A DNA stretch of 64,000 bases from the NCBI RefSeq assembly GCF_000186345.1, contig NC_014962.1, positions 2,632,450-2,696,449 of the forward strand, in the 5' to 3' direction. This document shows positions 36,051 through 44,970 of the stretch, one piece after another. This stretch comes from Isosphaera pallida ATCC 43644 (GTDB taxonomy: Bacteria > Planctomycetota > Planctomycetia > Isosphaerales > Isosphaeraceae). The notes beneath the pieces are model-generated. The model saw only the letters and a list, made by a program, of their open reading frames with translations. It was not told the origin of the DNA and did not search any database. The translations under genes and the position numbers were made by a program. How positions within the stretch are numbered: position 1 is the stretch's first letter; each line of letters opens with the position of its first letter.

Positions 36051-37004
36051 TTACGCGACCCGAGAAGGGGGCGTAAAGTTTGGAGTCTTCTCAACGAGAA
36101 TGCGTTGCGTGCGGTAGACCGCAACCACACCGTATTGGTTGAGACGCTCTTTGCTCGATCTGTTAATCTTCTCTTCTTGCAGCTCTTTGAGTCCAAGCAA
36201 GGTCTTGACCATCTCAAGGAAAATCGGTGGTTTCCAGATTGGCCAGGACCAGAATGTGTTATGTGTTCGATCACCTTGAAACCCGAGTGTCCGAAGTTTG
36301 GATTTTGCTGGAAAGGAGGTGAGGAGTTTGAAAGCCTCGATCGCAAGGCGGTTTGCACCAAGCATTCCGCCACTGTACTTACGGCTAGGGTCGCCTGAGG
36401 GCTTGTTCCACTGATAGGCGTGCCGTCGATCTTCGGTTGGATCAAGATGAAGGGACTGATTCTCTAAAGAATCTCCATAATCCCAAGGAGAGAAAATGGC
36501 TCTTTCTAAGTGACTTCTGGTTGTTTTGGTGAGAATCGAGTCAATATTCCCGAGGTGGTAGTCGCGTCTTGTAGTCTGAAATTGACTCACGGCGTCTTTC
36601 GCCACAACATCGCTGGCAATCGCTGAAAGAAAATCGACTTCGAAGCGGGATTTTCGAGACGAGTTGTCAATCACTTTTATAAAGAATAGTCTGAGAAGTC
36701 CATTATCAAGATCCTGTAATTCCGCGTAGAGATTGGCAGGGTGCTTTGCGCGATCCTTCGATAAAACCTGAGTTAAGTGGTCAAGAATAACGTCTTGTGT
36801 CACATGGAGACCATCGCCAAATCTGAGGCGTGGCACCCAAGTGTTGTGACACTCAGTCCATCCCATTTGAACATGTGATTGTATCTTGAAGCCATCGAGT
36901 GTTGCGAACAAACCTAACGCTGCCAGAAAGCCCAGCGGATTGGTACCGTCGAGACCAGGGAGCACCAAGCCCTCGTCGGGTGATGTGGATGATGTCAAGT
37001 TCAC
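36051..37004 (-). CDS. Type I-G CRISPR protein, Csb3/Cas8-like
   Basis: The 317-residue protein opens with LPGLDGTNPLGFLAALGL, the signature start of the Csb3-type subunit of type I-G (I-U) systems, placed as a Cas8-class part of the interference complex. The rest (HNTWVPRLRFGDG, SPWDYGDSLENQSL, HNTFWSWPIW) has no other known motif. It starts with GTG at 37004 overlapping the cas3 stop (GTGA), so it is the last gene of the effector operon. Compared with the other three cas genes it is markedly AT-rich and uses many AT-ending codons, which may reflect a separate transfer. Whether it is the whole large subunit or only a small one is unclear; no Csx17 gene is in the window. Confidence 0.72.
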   Translation of the reverse strand: MNLTSSTSPDEGLVLPGLDGTNPLGFLAALGLFATLDGFKIQSHVQMGWTECHNTWVPRLRFGDGLHVTQDVILDHLTQVLSKDRAKHPANLYAELQDLDNGLLRLFFIKVIDNSSRKSRFEVDFLSAIASDVVAKDAVSQFQTTRRDYHLGNIDSILTKTTRSHLERAIFSPWDYGDSLENQSLHLDPTEDRRHAYQWNKPSGDPSRKYSGGMLGANRLAIEAFKLLTSFPAKSKLRTLGFQGDRTHNTFWSWPIWKPPIFLEMVKTLLGLKELQEEKINRSSKERLNQYGVVAVYRTQRILVEKTPNFTPPSRVA

Positions 37005-40000
37005 GAGACAACCTCCATCAATTCGTTTTGGTTAGACGAGTTGGCCGAATCGAAACGGCCTTCGTCCTCATTAGCGCTGGCCTGTTGGTCGGCGAGCCTC
37101 AGCACGGCTTCCAGGTAGGCCAGGCCCCACCAGCCGTAGCGGCGAGTCAGGTTCCAAAATCGCTCGGCGATGCCAGAGTCAACGCGATGGGGTGGACAAT
37201 TGCTCCGTTGCTGATTGGTCAGGGTCACCCCTTCGACCGCGACTTCGGGGCATTCGTCGTCGATGACCACCGGAGCCAAAGGTCGCGCGTAGCCATGATG
37301 GGCGGCGATCAGGTGCAAAACGAGCTCGAGTCGATCGGCGGCCTGCTTGCTCAAGTCGCTCTGTTCGACAAGTTGCACGGAAAGCATTTCATGACGGAAT
37401 CCTTTGGGCAATCGTGCGCGTTCGCGGGCCACTCGACGCTGTCGAGCGGTTTGCGGTAGTCCATCGGACTTGGCCAGAAGCGTGCCGTTGGTCCCGACTT
37501 GAAGCCAAGCGTCAGTGCGATCGGTTCGCCGGAGCCAAGCCTGGAATCGTTCGTCGGCCTTGCCTAGATCGTGCCATTGGGCGGCAAGGCGGTAAACTTC
37601 GCCCAGATCGTCAAACGGAAGCGCTTGAACTATGCGCGACACTTCGTCACGCACATGGTCCGTGTGGTCTTTCAGCGTGATTGGCTGCTCGCGCTCAGTG
37701 CGCGAACGATCGTCGTCTCCTTCGTCCGTTTCGGGCGGAAAAAACACCTGATTTGATTTCATAATATGACGATTTGTCAACACAACGCCGCGGTTGTCTG
37801 GGTAGTCTTCTCGGAGGAGACCAAGTTTCTTGTCGGCCAGCGACCTAAATGTCTCTCGCAAGCCGATCTCGTTGAGTTTCTCCTTGTGATCGGTTGGCAT
37901 CTCATCGGCGATCCGTCCAAGCAGACTTCGAAGTTCAGGCAGAGTCAGTGGCTCTTCCTCGTCTTGAAGCCGCTCAACCAATTCGTCGAGCAAGTCTTGG
38001 ATCGGCGTGGCGCAGGCGAGATTGGAGGAGGCGCGGCACTGATTGCGAAGGATGGGATGCAGTCTCAGCACGCAACGATCACGAGCAGATCGAAAGGCGA
38101 ATTCTGCGACATCGATGGTCTCAGGCGAGGCATTCGGCACGTGTCCTAATACGTCCCAGCCTCCCGCCTGAGTGGGAAGTACCAGGGTATCGCCGGGACG
38201 AAGCTGGTCGGGGCTTTCAAGAATTTGGCTCTCCTCGGGGCCGCGCCAAAGCACGCCAATCCGGGAGGGATCGACACGATCCACCTTCTGATTCTTAGCT
38301 TTCCCGTCGTTGGCGTTGTCCGGTTCCACGACTTCGAGTAAGTCGCCTTGGTCGTTGGGGTTGGAACGATTCGCCAGCCAGCGGCGGACCCGAGAGATCG
38401 GTACGCTCATGCACTCGGCCGCGGTGGGCGGCAAGAGACCGACGATGTCGCACCAGTGGTTTTTCGTGAGATGGTCATCGTGAATCAGATCGGCGCGCCA
38501 ACAAACCTGCACGTCCGGCTCGCCCGCATCCGGCCCGTGGATGAACAACGACACATCAGGATCAGGAGTCGGTTGCGGGCTAGTCTGGCACCAAAAATCA
38601 ACGTAGGCCGGCAGCATCACCGGAGCGTTCTTCAGCGCTGAGGGAGCCAACAGAGTCTTGGGGATGCGTCCATCCTCGCCATGTTCGCGCAGCATCTTCT
38701 CGAACGCATCGATGCCGAAGTCGATGACCCGCGATTCTTCAGCACCGCTGGTTTTCCGTTTGGGCTGGTCCTGTTCGGATATGGCCGCGTTCTCTTGAAT
38801 CACCTGGGCGTGGGCCTGGAGCCAGTTCCAAGTGCGGGCGAGGGCATTTCCATAAATCGGATCGACCGGCTTGTTGTCGTCGAGCTTGATCTCCTCCTTG
38901 ATTTGTTTCTTGTCGAGAATGATTGCGGCTTTGGCCTCAACCGGCCGACCACGGCGGTTGAGCCGCCCGAAACGTTGCCGTAGGGCGTCCAGCGACGCGC
39001 ATTCGGTCACCAGCGCGTCGAAATCGTAGTCGGCTCCCACCTCGAGACATTGCGTGGCCACGATGAAACTCGTCTCCTCGGCCACGTCCGGGCGACTCGA
39101 TCCCACAAGGTTTTCTAGACATGTCGTTTGCTCATCTCGATCAATTGGACGCATTGAGCCGATAACCAGCTCAACCTTGGCACCGCGTCCACTCTTTTTT
39201 TTCTGATCTTTGCACAACTCGTCATAAACCGCCTTAGCGGTAGCGACGCGGTTGACGATGACACCGACCGCAGCGGGGTTTTCCTCCGCGAAGGCGGTCG
39301 CTTTCTTGACGATCGCCGAGACAAGATCGTTCACCGCGATCAGTTCCGCTTTTTTGGAGGCCGTCAGTCGTCGATTTAGTCCGTCGTTCGTCCGGTCCTC
39401 GGCTTCGAGGCGGATCACGTCGGCGTCGTTGACGCCTTCGGGTGGCGTCGCGGTCATGGGAACCACGATCATGGGCTTGACCCTGAGCGGCTGCTCCGCC
39501 CACTTCGTGGGGTCAAGGTAGCGTCGCGCAAAGTCGAGCGTTTGGAGGAAAGGCCGACTAATGTGGGCTTCGTCCAGCAGCACCAGACTTTCGTAAGCGA
39601 TGAGTGCTGCCTGAATCGGAGCCGCCTGGGGGGAAACGCCGTAACCTCGGAACAAGAATCGAGAGCCAAGTTGGTCGATGGTCGAACAAATGATCGTCGG
39701 CTGAGTCGCGGACCGGGCCCAGCGGTTGTCGCGGTAAATCCCGCCGCGGAGTTCCAGCACGTCCAGCGGCGGAGCGATGGAGCGTTGCGAGGTCGAGAGT
39801 TGGCGCAAGCAAGAGGCGACCCGACCGAGAACGGTTTGGGGATGCTCGGCGTTGTCAGCTTGCTCAGCCTTGATAAGTTCCTCGGCGATCCTCCGCGCCC
39901 TTTGATACGCTTCGTCCACGATGACACGGCGGTTGACACAAAAGAACATGCGGCGAGGCGCGGTTCGTTGCTCTTTGGGCCAAGACGCTTGACAGGCCAA

Positions 40001-40177
40001 CGCGAACACGGCGATGTCCAGACACGAGGTTTTGCCGCTACCTGTGGGCAGGTCGATCGCGCTGGGCCACGCTCCCTCCACCACACGTTTGGACAGGCGA
40101 CACTGCCAGTCATAAGGATCGCATCCATGCAGCGCACGGAAAAACGTCGGGAAGTCGTCGGGTGTCAGTGGATTCAT
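37001..40177 (-). CDS. cas3: CRISPR-associated helicase/nuclease Cas3 (type I-G)
   Basis: The 1058-residue protein unwinds and cuts target DNA recruited by Cascade. The helicase comes first: Walker A in IDLPTGSGKTSCLD, DEAH in LVLLDEAHISRPF, VVPMTATPP, and motif VI in LDALRQRFGRLNRRGRP. The HD nuclease domain is C-terminal (about 833-1030): DHTDHVRDE, then AAQWHDLGKADERF with the HD pair, and LIAAHHGYARPL. This reversed order (helicase then HD) is known for type I-G. Catalytic residues all appear intact. Its ATG overlaps the csb2 stop and its stop overlaps the next start by four bases, so the operon is translationally coupled. Codon use is close to the host's, unlike the downstream gene. Confidence 0.94.
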   Translation of the reverse strand: MNPLTPDDFPTFFRALHGCDPYDWQCRLSKRVVEGAWPSAIDLPTGSGKTSCLDIAVFALACQASWPKEQRTAPRRMFFCVNRRVIVDEAYQRARRIAEELIKAEQADNAEHPQTVLGRVASCLRQLSTSQRSIAPPLDVLELRGGIYRDNRWARSATQPTIICSTIDQLGSRFLFRGYGVSPQAAPIQAALIAYESLVLLDEAHISRPFLQTLDFARRYLDPTKWAEQPLRVKPMIVVPMTATPPEGVNDADVIRLEAEDRTNDGLNRRLTASKKAELIAVNDLVSAIVKKATAFAEENPAAVGVIVNRVATAKAVYDELCKDQKKKSGRGAKVELVIGSMRPIDRDEQTTCLENLVGSSRPDVAEETSFIVATQCLEVGADYDFDALVTECASLDALRQRFGRLNRRGRPVEAKAAIILDKKQIKEEIKLDDNKPVDPIYGNALARTWNWLQAHAQVIQENAAISEQDQPKRKTSGAEESRVIDFGIDAFEKMLREHGEDGRIPKTLLAPSALKNAPVMLPAYVDFWCQTSPQPTPDPDVSLFIHGPDAGEPDVQVCWRADLIHDDHLTKNHWCDIVGLLPPTAAECMSVPISRVRRWLANRSNPNDQGDLLEVVEPDNANDGKAKNQKVDRVDPSRIGVLWRGPEESQILESPDQLRPGDTLVLPTQAGGWDVLGHVPNASPETIDVAEFAFRSARDRCVLRLHPILRNQCRASSNLACATPIQDLLDELVERLQDEEEPLTLPELRSLLGRIADEMPTDHKEKLNEIGLRETFRSLADKKLGLLREDYPDNRGVVLTNRHIMKSNQVFFPPETDEGDDDRSRTEREQPITLKDHTDHVRDEVSRIVQALPFDDLGEVYRLAAQWHDLGKADERFQAWLRRTDRTDAWLQVGTNGTLLAKSDGLPQTARQRRVARERARLPKGFRHEMLSVQLVEQSDLSKQAADRLELVLHLIAAHHGYARPLAPVVIDDECPEVAVEGVTLTNQQRSNCPPHRVDSGIAERFWNLTRRYGWWGLAYLEAVLRLADQQASANEDEGRFDSANSSNQNELMEVVS

Positions 40178-41886
40178 CGTTGAAAGTCGTCCCGGAGAGG
40201 CTTGCAGAGTCCGTAACCGAAGAATCGTCCCGCGCCCAGCAAAATGGGACCAACCACGGGCTTCTCGAACCGCAGGCGGACGTGGACTTGGGGACGCGCT
40301 GCATTGCCGGTTTTGACGCGATAGGCCGGGAAGCCATCGCCGAGTGTGGCCGTAGTGTTGGGTGTTTCGGGATGACCTCGGAGGGGGCGGGATTTCGCAA
40401 TGGCTCTGGGACTGCCAACATGCCAGCTCGTTGTCCCGGTCGAAACTTCATCCGGCGCAGGCAAACCAATTCGCTCGCAGGCAGTCGTCACGATCCCAGC
40501 GATTTCTTCCCGCCACGCTTCATAGTCTTGACAAAGGTCTGATTTTGGAAAGCGGTCAAGCACCACTGGTGTGACACTCGCCCAGGTTGTCGCGCCATTG
40601 GGATGAGCCGTCCAGGTCTCAGGTTTGAGGGTTTGTCGCGGCTCGGACCAATCCCGTTTGGTGAGAACCCAGTCGCCCAACGAGCCAAGAGGCAGTTCAA
40701 TCGACCGCGGTTGACCGGATGCCGGGTCAAGCAGAAACGTCCCCAGCGTCCTGCCTCGTTCGGAGCGGGGAACCGACCGGGGAAACGCCAACGCTGCGCC
40801 AAGCAGGTGCCCATCGGCGTGAGGAGACCCAACAAACGGCAGTGGAATGAAGGCGAGATGTTGTTGGTCGTTGCGTAACGGCTCGTTGTTGGCATGGCGA
40901 CCACTTACCCAATCGGGTGTGTGGTCTTGACCGAGATGGCTTATGATCGCGTTCCTCAGAGCATGAGTCACCATCAGCGAGGAAGTGATGGAGAGTCTTG
41001 GCCCCTTTGTTTGAGTGAGAATCAGGAGTTCGCTGTCGAAGGCAGTGTGTTCCGGCAATGGCGATTCGGTGGGCTGGCGACGATACCCGGTCCACATGCC
41101 GAGCTTGGGGCGGATCGGGTCGCGCGCGTCCACCGTCTCCTGACGCGCCTTGGCGGCGGCAATCTGCTGATCAAGTTCGGTCCTGCGTTGCGTGGCTCCT
41201 CTGCCTCTGGCCACCCTCCTTTCGGCTTCCAAGTCTTCGATCTGTCTGGATAGGCGTTGCGACTCCTCACGACCGCGCCGGTTGAAAAGGCGATCTAGCA
41301 GTTCGAGGGTGCCTTCGGAGACTCGGCGGGTTTGGAGTTCGGCCAGTCCGTCGTCGGGAACCCAGGTTTGCGTGGAGGTTGAAAAATTCGTTTCGTCGGC
41401 AATCCACATTCGCACCAGTGAGGAAGAATGGCCGATCCGGGTGACTTTGTCGCACAACTGTTGAAGCGCGGGGCGATGCGATTCGACATCGGCGGGGTCG
41501 GCGTGGGACCAGCGGAGGAAGCATGGGGTGTCGCCAACCCAGACGGTGGGAAAGGTGCGTTCTTTGCGATCCCGGGTCAATCCGGGAGCCGATTGGAGAA
41601 GGGCTCTCGATGGCCCTGCGTCATCGTTGACCGGCACGTAATAATCAACGACCTTACGGGGCCAAACCTCCGCTGGCAAGCCGAGTTCCGGGTTGCCCAG
41701 TTGTTCTAGCCACCGCAACGCCCGTCCTTCGGCCTCGTCCTCGCCGGTCTCGAACCAGGCGGCCGCCAGCGCCATGAACACGCGCCCGGGATGGGGAGGC
41801 CATTCGGCGCGTTGACGACTGGTCGGGTCGGTGGCGACGCAACACCCGGTCAGGTATTCCCAGCCGATCATCAATCCGGGCATCAT
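40174..41886 (-). CDS. csb2: Type I-G CRISPR protein Csb2 (Cas5-Cas6-like)
   Basis: The 570-residue protein matches Csb2 (GSU0054 type), which combines Cas5- and Cas6-like RAMP parts and is expected to process crRNA and cap the complex. The N-terminus GWEYLTGCCVATDPTSRQRAEWPPHP carries the conserved WPPHPGR segment; ALRWLEQLGNPE follows and an acidic/basic coiled linker lies near the middle (residues about 215-265). The C-terminus contains the Gly-rich RAMP-like loop GPILLGAGRFFGYGLCKPL. Start codons are two tandem ATGs at 41884-41886 and 41881-41883; the stop of csb1 overlaps them. The assignment rests on remembered family hallmarks. Confidence 0.85.
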   Translation of the reverse strand: MMPGLMIGWEYLTGCCVATDPTSRQRAEWPPHPGRVFMALAAAWFETGEDEAEGRALRWLEQLGNPELGLPAEVWPRKVVDYYVPVNDDAGPSRALLQSAPGLTRDRKERTFPTVWVGDTPCFLRWSHADPADVESHRPALQQLCDKVTRIGHSSSLVRMWIADETNFSTSTQTWVPDDGLAELQTRRVSEGTLELLDRLFNRRGREESQRLSRQIEDLEAERRVARGRGATQRRTELDQQIAAAKARQETVDARDPIRPKLGMWTGYRRQPTESPLPEHTAFDSELLILTQTKGPRLSITSSLMVTHALRNAIISHLGQDHTPDWVSGRHANNEPLRNDQQHLAFIPLPFVGSPHADGHLLGAALAFPRSVPRSERGRTLGTFLLDPASGQPRSIELPLGSLGDWVLTKRDWSEPRQTLKPETWTAHPNGATTWASVTPVVLDRFPKSDLCQDYEAWREEIAGIVTTACERIGLPAPDEVSTGTTSWHVGSPRAIAKSRPLRGHPETPNTTATLGDGFPAYRVKTGNAARPQVHVRLRFEKPVVGPILLGAGRFFGYGLCKPLRDDFQR

Positions 41887-43181
41887 TCCTCCCCTCCGGT
41901 TTGACTAGCCGCGAGTTGCTGGCTCTTGACGACAAGTCTCACTAGGTCATCCGACGGCACGAGTCGCAGTGGTTCCTCCCTCCAAGGCAGCCCCACCTTC
42001 TTGGCAGCGGCGACCGCCTCTTTGAGCAGTTTCACCGCGTCGTCGGCCTCCATCGTCACGGCGTCTACCTTTTGGCCCGGTTTACCGAGGAGTTCCCACG
42101 TCATCGGTTCTGTGGGCCAGAGCAGACAACGGGAGCGTAGGTCCATGCCCGCCTCGGCCGCCAGGGCTGCGGCGCACAGTCCTAACGCCGCCAGCAAGGT
42201 ACGGGCCGCCAAATCGACTTCCGGGCGGGAGTGCGCTTCCCCGTTCACAGGAAACCGCAGCCGACGCAGCGCTGGGAAGGAGAGGACAACGGTTTGTTCG
42301 GCCGATGTGATGGTGACACCACCGTGGAACGGTTGACCTTTTTTATCTTTCAAATCCGGTTTGATATTGCCGTGATTGATCTCGGATGGTTTTCCATCTT
42401 TGGCAAATTTGGCTGGAGCCCCTTTTTCGTGCTTCGCCTTGGACGGGTCCAGTGTCCAGGAAAAAGGTTCGGATTCCCTGGCGCGGTAAACGGGGCCGGC
42501 TTCAAGTTGAATCGCCAAGGGGTCAATACGGCTGCTGGACCGCACACCTGTGATAACGTTGATTCCCACGATCTCGCTGACTAGCGCGCGTTCGAACTTG
42601 GCTCCGAGACCGCCCTTGGGGCCGGTCGAGTCCCACATGCCCAGCAAAAGGGCGGTGGGACACAATTCCAGCAGGGTGGTCGCGTTTTGAACGGTTACGC
42701 GACGCAGACGCTGGCCATAGCTGGATTCTTGATCCTCATTCTGTGCCCGAAAGGGTCTGTTCTCCTCAACAACGATGCTGTCGCGCAGGATGGCGTCCGC
42801 GATCCGATGGGGCGCTTGCAGCGAGGTGACTTTGCCAATCGGGTCCAAAAGCCGGAGTGTTTCCTCTTTGTCTTTGCCGGGATAAAAAGGTGTGAAATCG
42901 ACTTCGATCAGGGGAAGGGTTATCCGCCCCTCGTCGATTGCCTGCTGAAGCGCCTCCTCCAGTCGGTTGGCCTGGGATTGCACTGAGTCGAGCAGCACGC
43001 AATCCACCGGCTCGTCATGGCCTGGGAGGCGACGTTTCTCAATGGCGTAAACCGATCCTGAATAGGTGGGCGGAAAGACTTTCGTCCCTTCGCCGCCCGC
43101 CGGCTGAAGGGTGGTTCGTGAACGCGCCGCCGCGCCGCTGCGGACCAGTTCCTGAAGTTGGCCAAGGTCGAATCCGGACAT
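41883..43181 (-). CDS. csb1: Type I-G CRISPR protein Csb1 (Cas7)
   Basis: The 432-residue protein matches Csb1 (GSU0053 type), the Cas7 backbone that coats crRNA. Hallmarks are FPPTYSG near the N-terminus, VLLDSVQSQANRLEEAL, IADAILRDSI, CPTALLLGMWDSTGPKGGLGAK and the SEIVGINV turn. The ATG at 43181 has GAAGG 10-11 bases upstream; the frame runs further to a TTG at 43250 without support. It is the first gene of the four-gene cas operon, with a probable promoter about 180 bases upstream in an AT-rich region. Confidence 0.9.
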   Translation of the reverse strand: MSGFDLGQLQELVRSGAAARSRTTLQPAGGEGTKVFPPTYSGSVYAIEKRRLPGHDEPVDCVLLDSVQSQANRLEEALQQAIDEGRITLPLIEVDFTPFYPGKDKEETLRLLDPIGKVTSLQAPHRIADAILRDSIVVEENRPFRAQNEDQESSYGQRLRRVTVQNATTLLELCPTALLLGMWDSTGPKGGLGAKFERALVSEIVGINVITGVRSSSRIDPLAIQLEAGPVYRARESEPFSWTLDPSKAKHEKGAPAKFAKDGKPSEINHGNIKPDLKDKKGQPFHGGVTITSAEQTVVLSFPALRRLRFPVNGEAHSRPEVDLAARTLLAALGLCAAALAAEAGMDLRSRCLLWPTEPMTWELLGKPGQKVDAVTMEADDAVKLLKEAVAAAKKVGLPWREEPLRLVPSDDLVRLVVKSQQLAASQTGGEE

Positions 43182-43362
43182 GGTGCTTGAACCTTCGTTT
43201 TGGCTTGTCGTTCGCACGATTGGGGTGAGAGACGTGGTGTGACGGGACAATCACCGGCGTCGTAATCACGGCCGACTCGATGATCGATCTGGCCGCTTAG
43301 GATAATTCCTCCACGGTGACGGAGCAAGATTCCTCCCTCGGTCACGACGATGAATTGAAGTG

Positions 43363-43391
43363 ATCATAATCAATTATGTTTTATGATTAAA
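43363..43391 (-). promoter_or_regulatory. Candidate promoter of the cas operon
   Basis: Read on the minus strand, TATGAT (43368-43363) matches five of six -10 bases, and TTTAAT (43391-43386) is a weak -35 with a 17-base spacer. It would start RNA near 43356, about 175 bases before csb1. An ATCATAA/TTATGAT inverted repeat (43363-43369 with 43381-43387) coincides with these hexamers and could be an operator. Confidence 0.42.
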
Positions 43392-43406
43392 CATGACATG
43401 GTTTAA
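43387..43406. repeat. Inverted repeat next to the cas promoter
   Basis: TTAAAC (43387-43392) and GTTTAA (43401-43406) form a 6-bp inverted repeat around an 8-base spacer, overlapping the -35 region. It has the size of a dimeric repressor site. Function is inferred from position alone. Confidence 0.4.
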
Positions 43407-43702
43407 CCGTCGTGACATCCTTCCTTTCTAGCTAGGGATCGTGCGAGGACCTTGTTTGGGAAACGGGCAGTGGGAAGGTCGCAAGGAGGGTGGCACGCCG
43501 CCAAGAGGGATGCGCTTGGCCGCTCGCCTGTGACTCGATTCCTCGCGGTGGGTCTGGTATCATGGATGAGGTAGGTGGTTCTCGACTCTGGCGGGGCGTT
43601 GGGGAAACGGTGGAAGCCTTTTTTCAACCCCCTTTTCTCCAAGTTGTCGTGATCCAGTTTGGTTTACTTCGAGTCGGCTTGCTTGCCCAAGGAGCCAAGG
43701 TC

Positions 43703-44794
43703 ATGCGGTGGTTGCGACACGCGGGAGCGACGGCGGCCTGGGTTGGTTCGGTTCTGGTTGGGTTAGCAGCGCTCATTGGGGCGGCGCCGCGCGACGACGA
43801 GGGGGAGTCCGGCCTAGCCGTTCCTGCAGGATTTGAGTCGTTCGAACATCTCGTGGGCGGTTGGAAAGGGACCGAGGTTCCCACTGCCGACCGTCGCAAG
43901 GGAGTTCAGGTTCAGGTCAACTGGTCCTGGCTGTTCGACAAGGGGAAGGTCGTTGGGATGATCTTGACCGTTCAGGGGAGCAAGTTTCTCAAGGAGGGGA
44001 AACTGACCTACGACCCCGCGACCAAGACCTACTGGTTGGAGGCCAAGGACGCCGATGGTCGGGCGGCCCGCTTCAAGGGCGGGATCGACGCGGCGGGCAA
44101 GACGCTGAGCCTGGTGCGCGACGGCACCGACGCTAGTGGTCAGGATCAGCAGGTTGTGATCCGGGTTCTGTCTGACAACACGATTCGCCACCTGATTTAT
44201 CTCGACACCAAATCGCCTCGGGTCACCCGGTTCCGTCGCCATGCTGAACTCGGTCTGACCCGCGAGGGCGAGTCGTTTGCCGCTAACGCCGAGGCGAGTC
44301 GCCCGCGATGTATCGTGACCGGTGGCGCGGCCACGATGACCGTCAGCTACCAGGGCCGGAGCTATCCCGTCTGCTGCACCGGCTGTCAGGCCGAATTTCA
44401 AGAGAACCCCGAGAAGTATCTCAAGAAGGCCGCGGCGATGGCCCCGGCTGATTTGGTCAAAGAGCCGTCGTCGGCCTCGCGGCCGACTCGTTCTGGTTCG
44501 GGGGGCGAATTCGACGACCTGGTGAACGCCGATGCCAAGGCTAAGTCTTCTTCCACCAACGTGAGGAACAAGACCGGTGACGCGGAAAAGCCCGCTCATG
44601 TCGAGGCGGAGGATCAGTCGGAGCGTGACCGCTTGGACGCCCGCGCCCAGTCCGCCTACCGGGTCGCTCAAGCCCTGGAGCGGGCGGGCAATCGCAAGGG
44701 GGCTTGCGACGCCTATCGGAGGCTCCTTGAAGATTTCCCCGGCACCGCCGCCGCCGCTTTGGCCCGTCAACGCCTCGACACCTTGCGCGACTGA
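43703..44794 (+). CDS. Secreted protein with YHS-like metal-binding segment
   Basis: The 363-residue protein has a signal-type N-terminus (MRWLRHAGATAAWVGSVLVGLAALIGAAP). A beta-rich domain (about 35-195) of unknown family follows. A YHS-like segment comes next, in which RCIVTGGAATMTVSYQGRSY and PVCCTGCQAEFQENPEKYL carry the Cys residues and the C-terminal helix typical of YHS domains. A charged linker and a short TPR-like pair at the end (AQSAYRVAQALERAGNRKGA) complete it. The ATG at 43703 has AAGGAG upstream, which settles the start. YHS domains often bind copper or other metals; here binding is only suggested by the Cys pattern. Confidence 0.78.
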   Translation: MRWLRHAGATAAWVGSVLVGLAALIGAAPRDDEGESGLAVPAGFESFEHLVGGWKGTEVPTADRRKGVQVQVNWSWLFDKGKVVGMILTVQGSKFLKEGKLTYDPATKTYWLEAKDADGRAARFKGGIDAAGKTLSLVRDGTDASGQDQQVVIRVLSDNTIRHLIYLDTKSPRVTRFRRHAELGLTREGESFAANAEASRPRCIVTGGAATMTVSYQGRSYPVCCTGCQAEFQENPEKYLKKAAAMAPADLVKEPSSASRPTRSGSGGEFDDLVNADAKAKSSSTNVRNKTGDAEKPAHVEAEDQSERDRLDARAQSAYRVAQALERAGNRKGACDAYRRLLEDFPGTAAAALARQRLDTLRD

Positions 44795-44854
44795 ACCGAG
44801 TCGAGCGGTCAGTCGCCTCCTCCGGCCCGAGTTCCCCCGCTGCGACTCATTCGA

Positions 44855-44884
44855 TTCGACCTAGGGTCGAACCGATGCCATAAT
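44855..44884 (+). promoter_or_regulatory. Possible hpt promoter with palindrome
   Basis: A 7-bp inverted repeat TTCGACC (44855-44861) and GGTCGAA (44865-44871) is followed by CATAAT at 44879-44884, five of six -10 bases. It lies about 90 bases before hpt. The palindrome sits where a -35 would lie, so it may be an operator or a hairpin ending the upstream transcript. Confidence 0.3.
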
Positions 44885-44970
44885 GACAATGACAACGTAG
44901 GATTCATCGAGAGGGAAACCGTTCCTTCAAGGGTTCCAACCAAACGGAGTCGCGCGGGGGAGGACCAGGC

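Larger units (their letters stand above)
43182..43702. other. Divergent region between the cas operon and the YHS-like gene
   Basis: About 520 bases. The part around 43350-43410 is unusually AT-rich for this genome and holds the candidate cas promoter and inverted repeats listed separately. No CRISPR repeat units were seen. Open frames covering the right half lead into the downstream gene but have no ribosome site before 43703. Confidence 0.55.
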
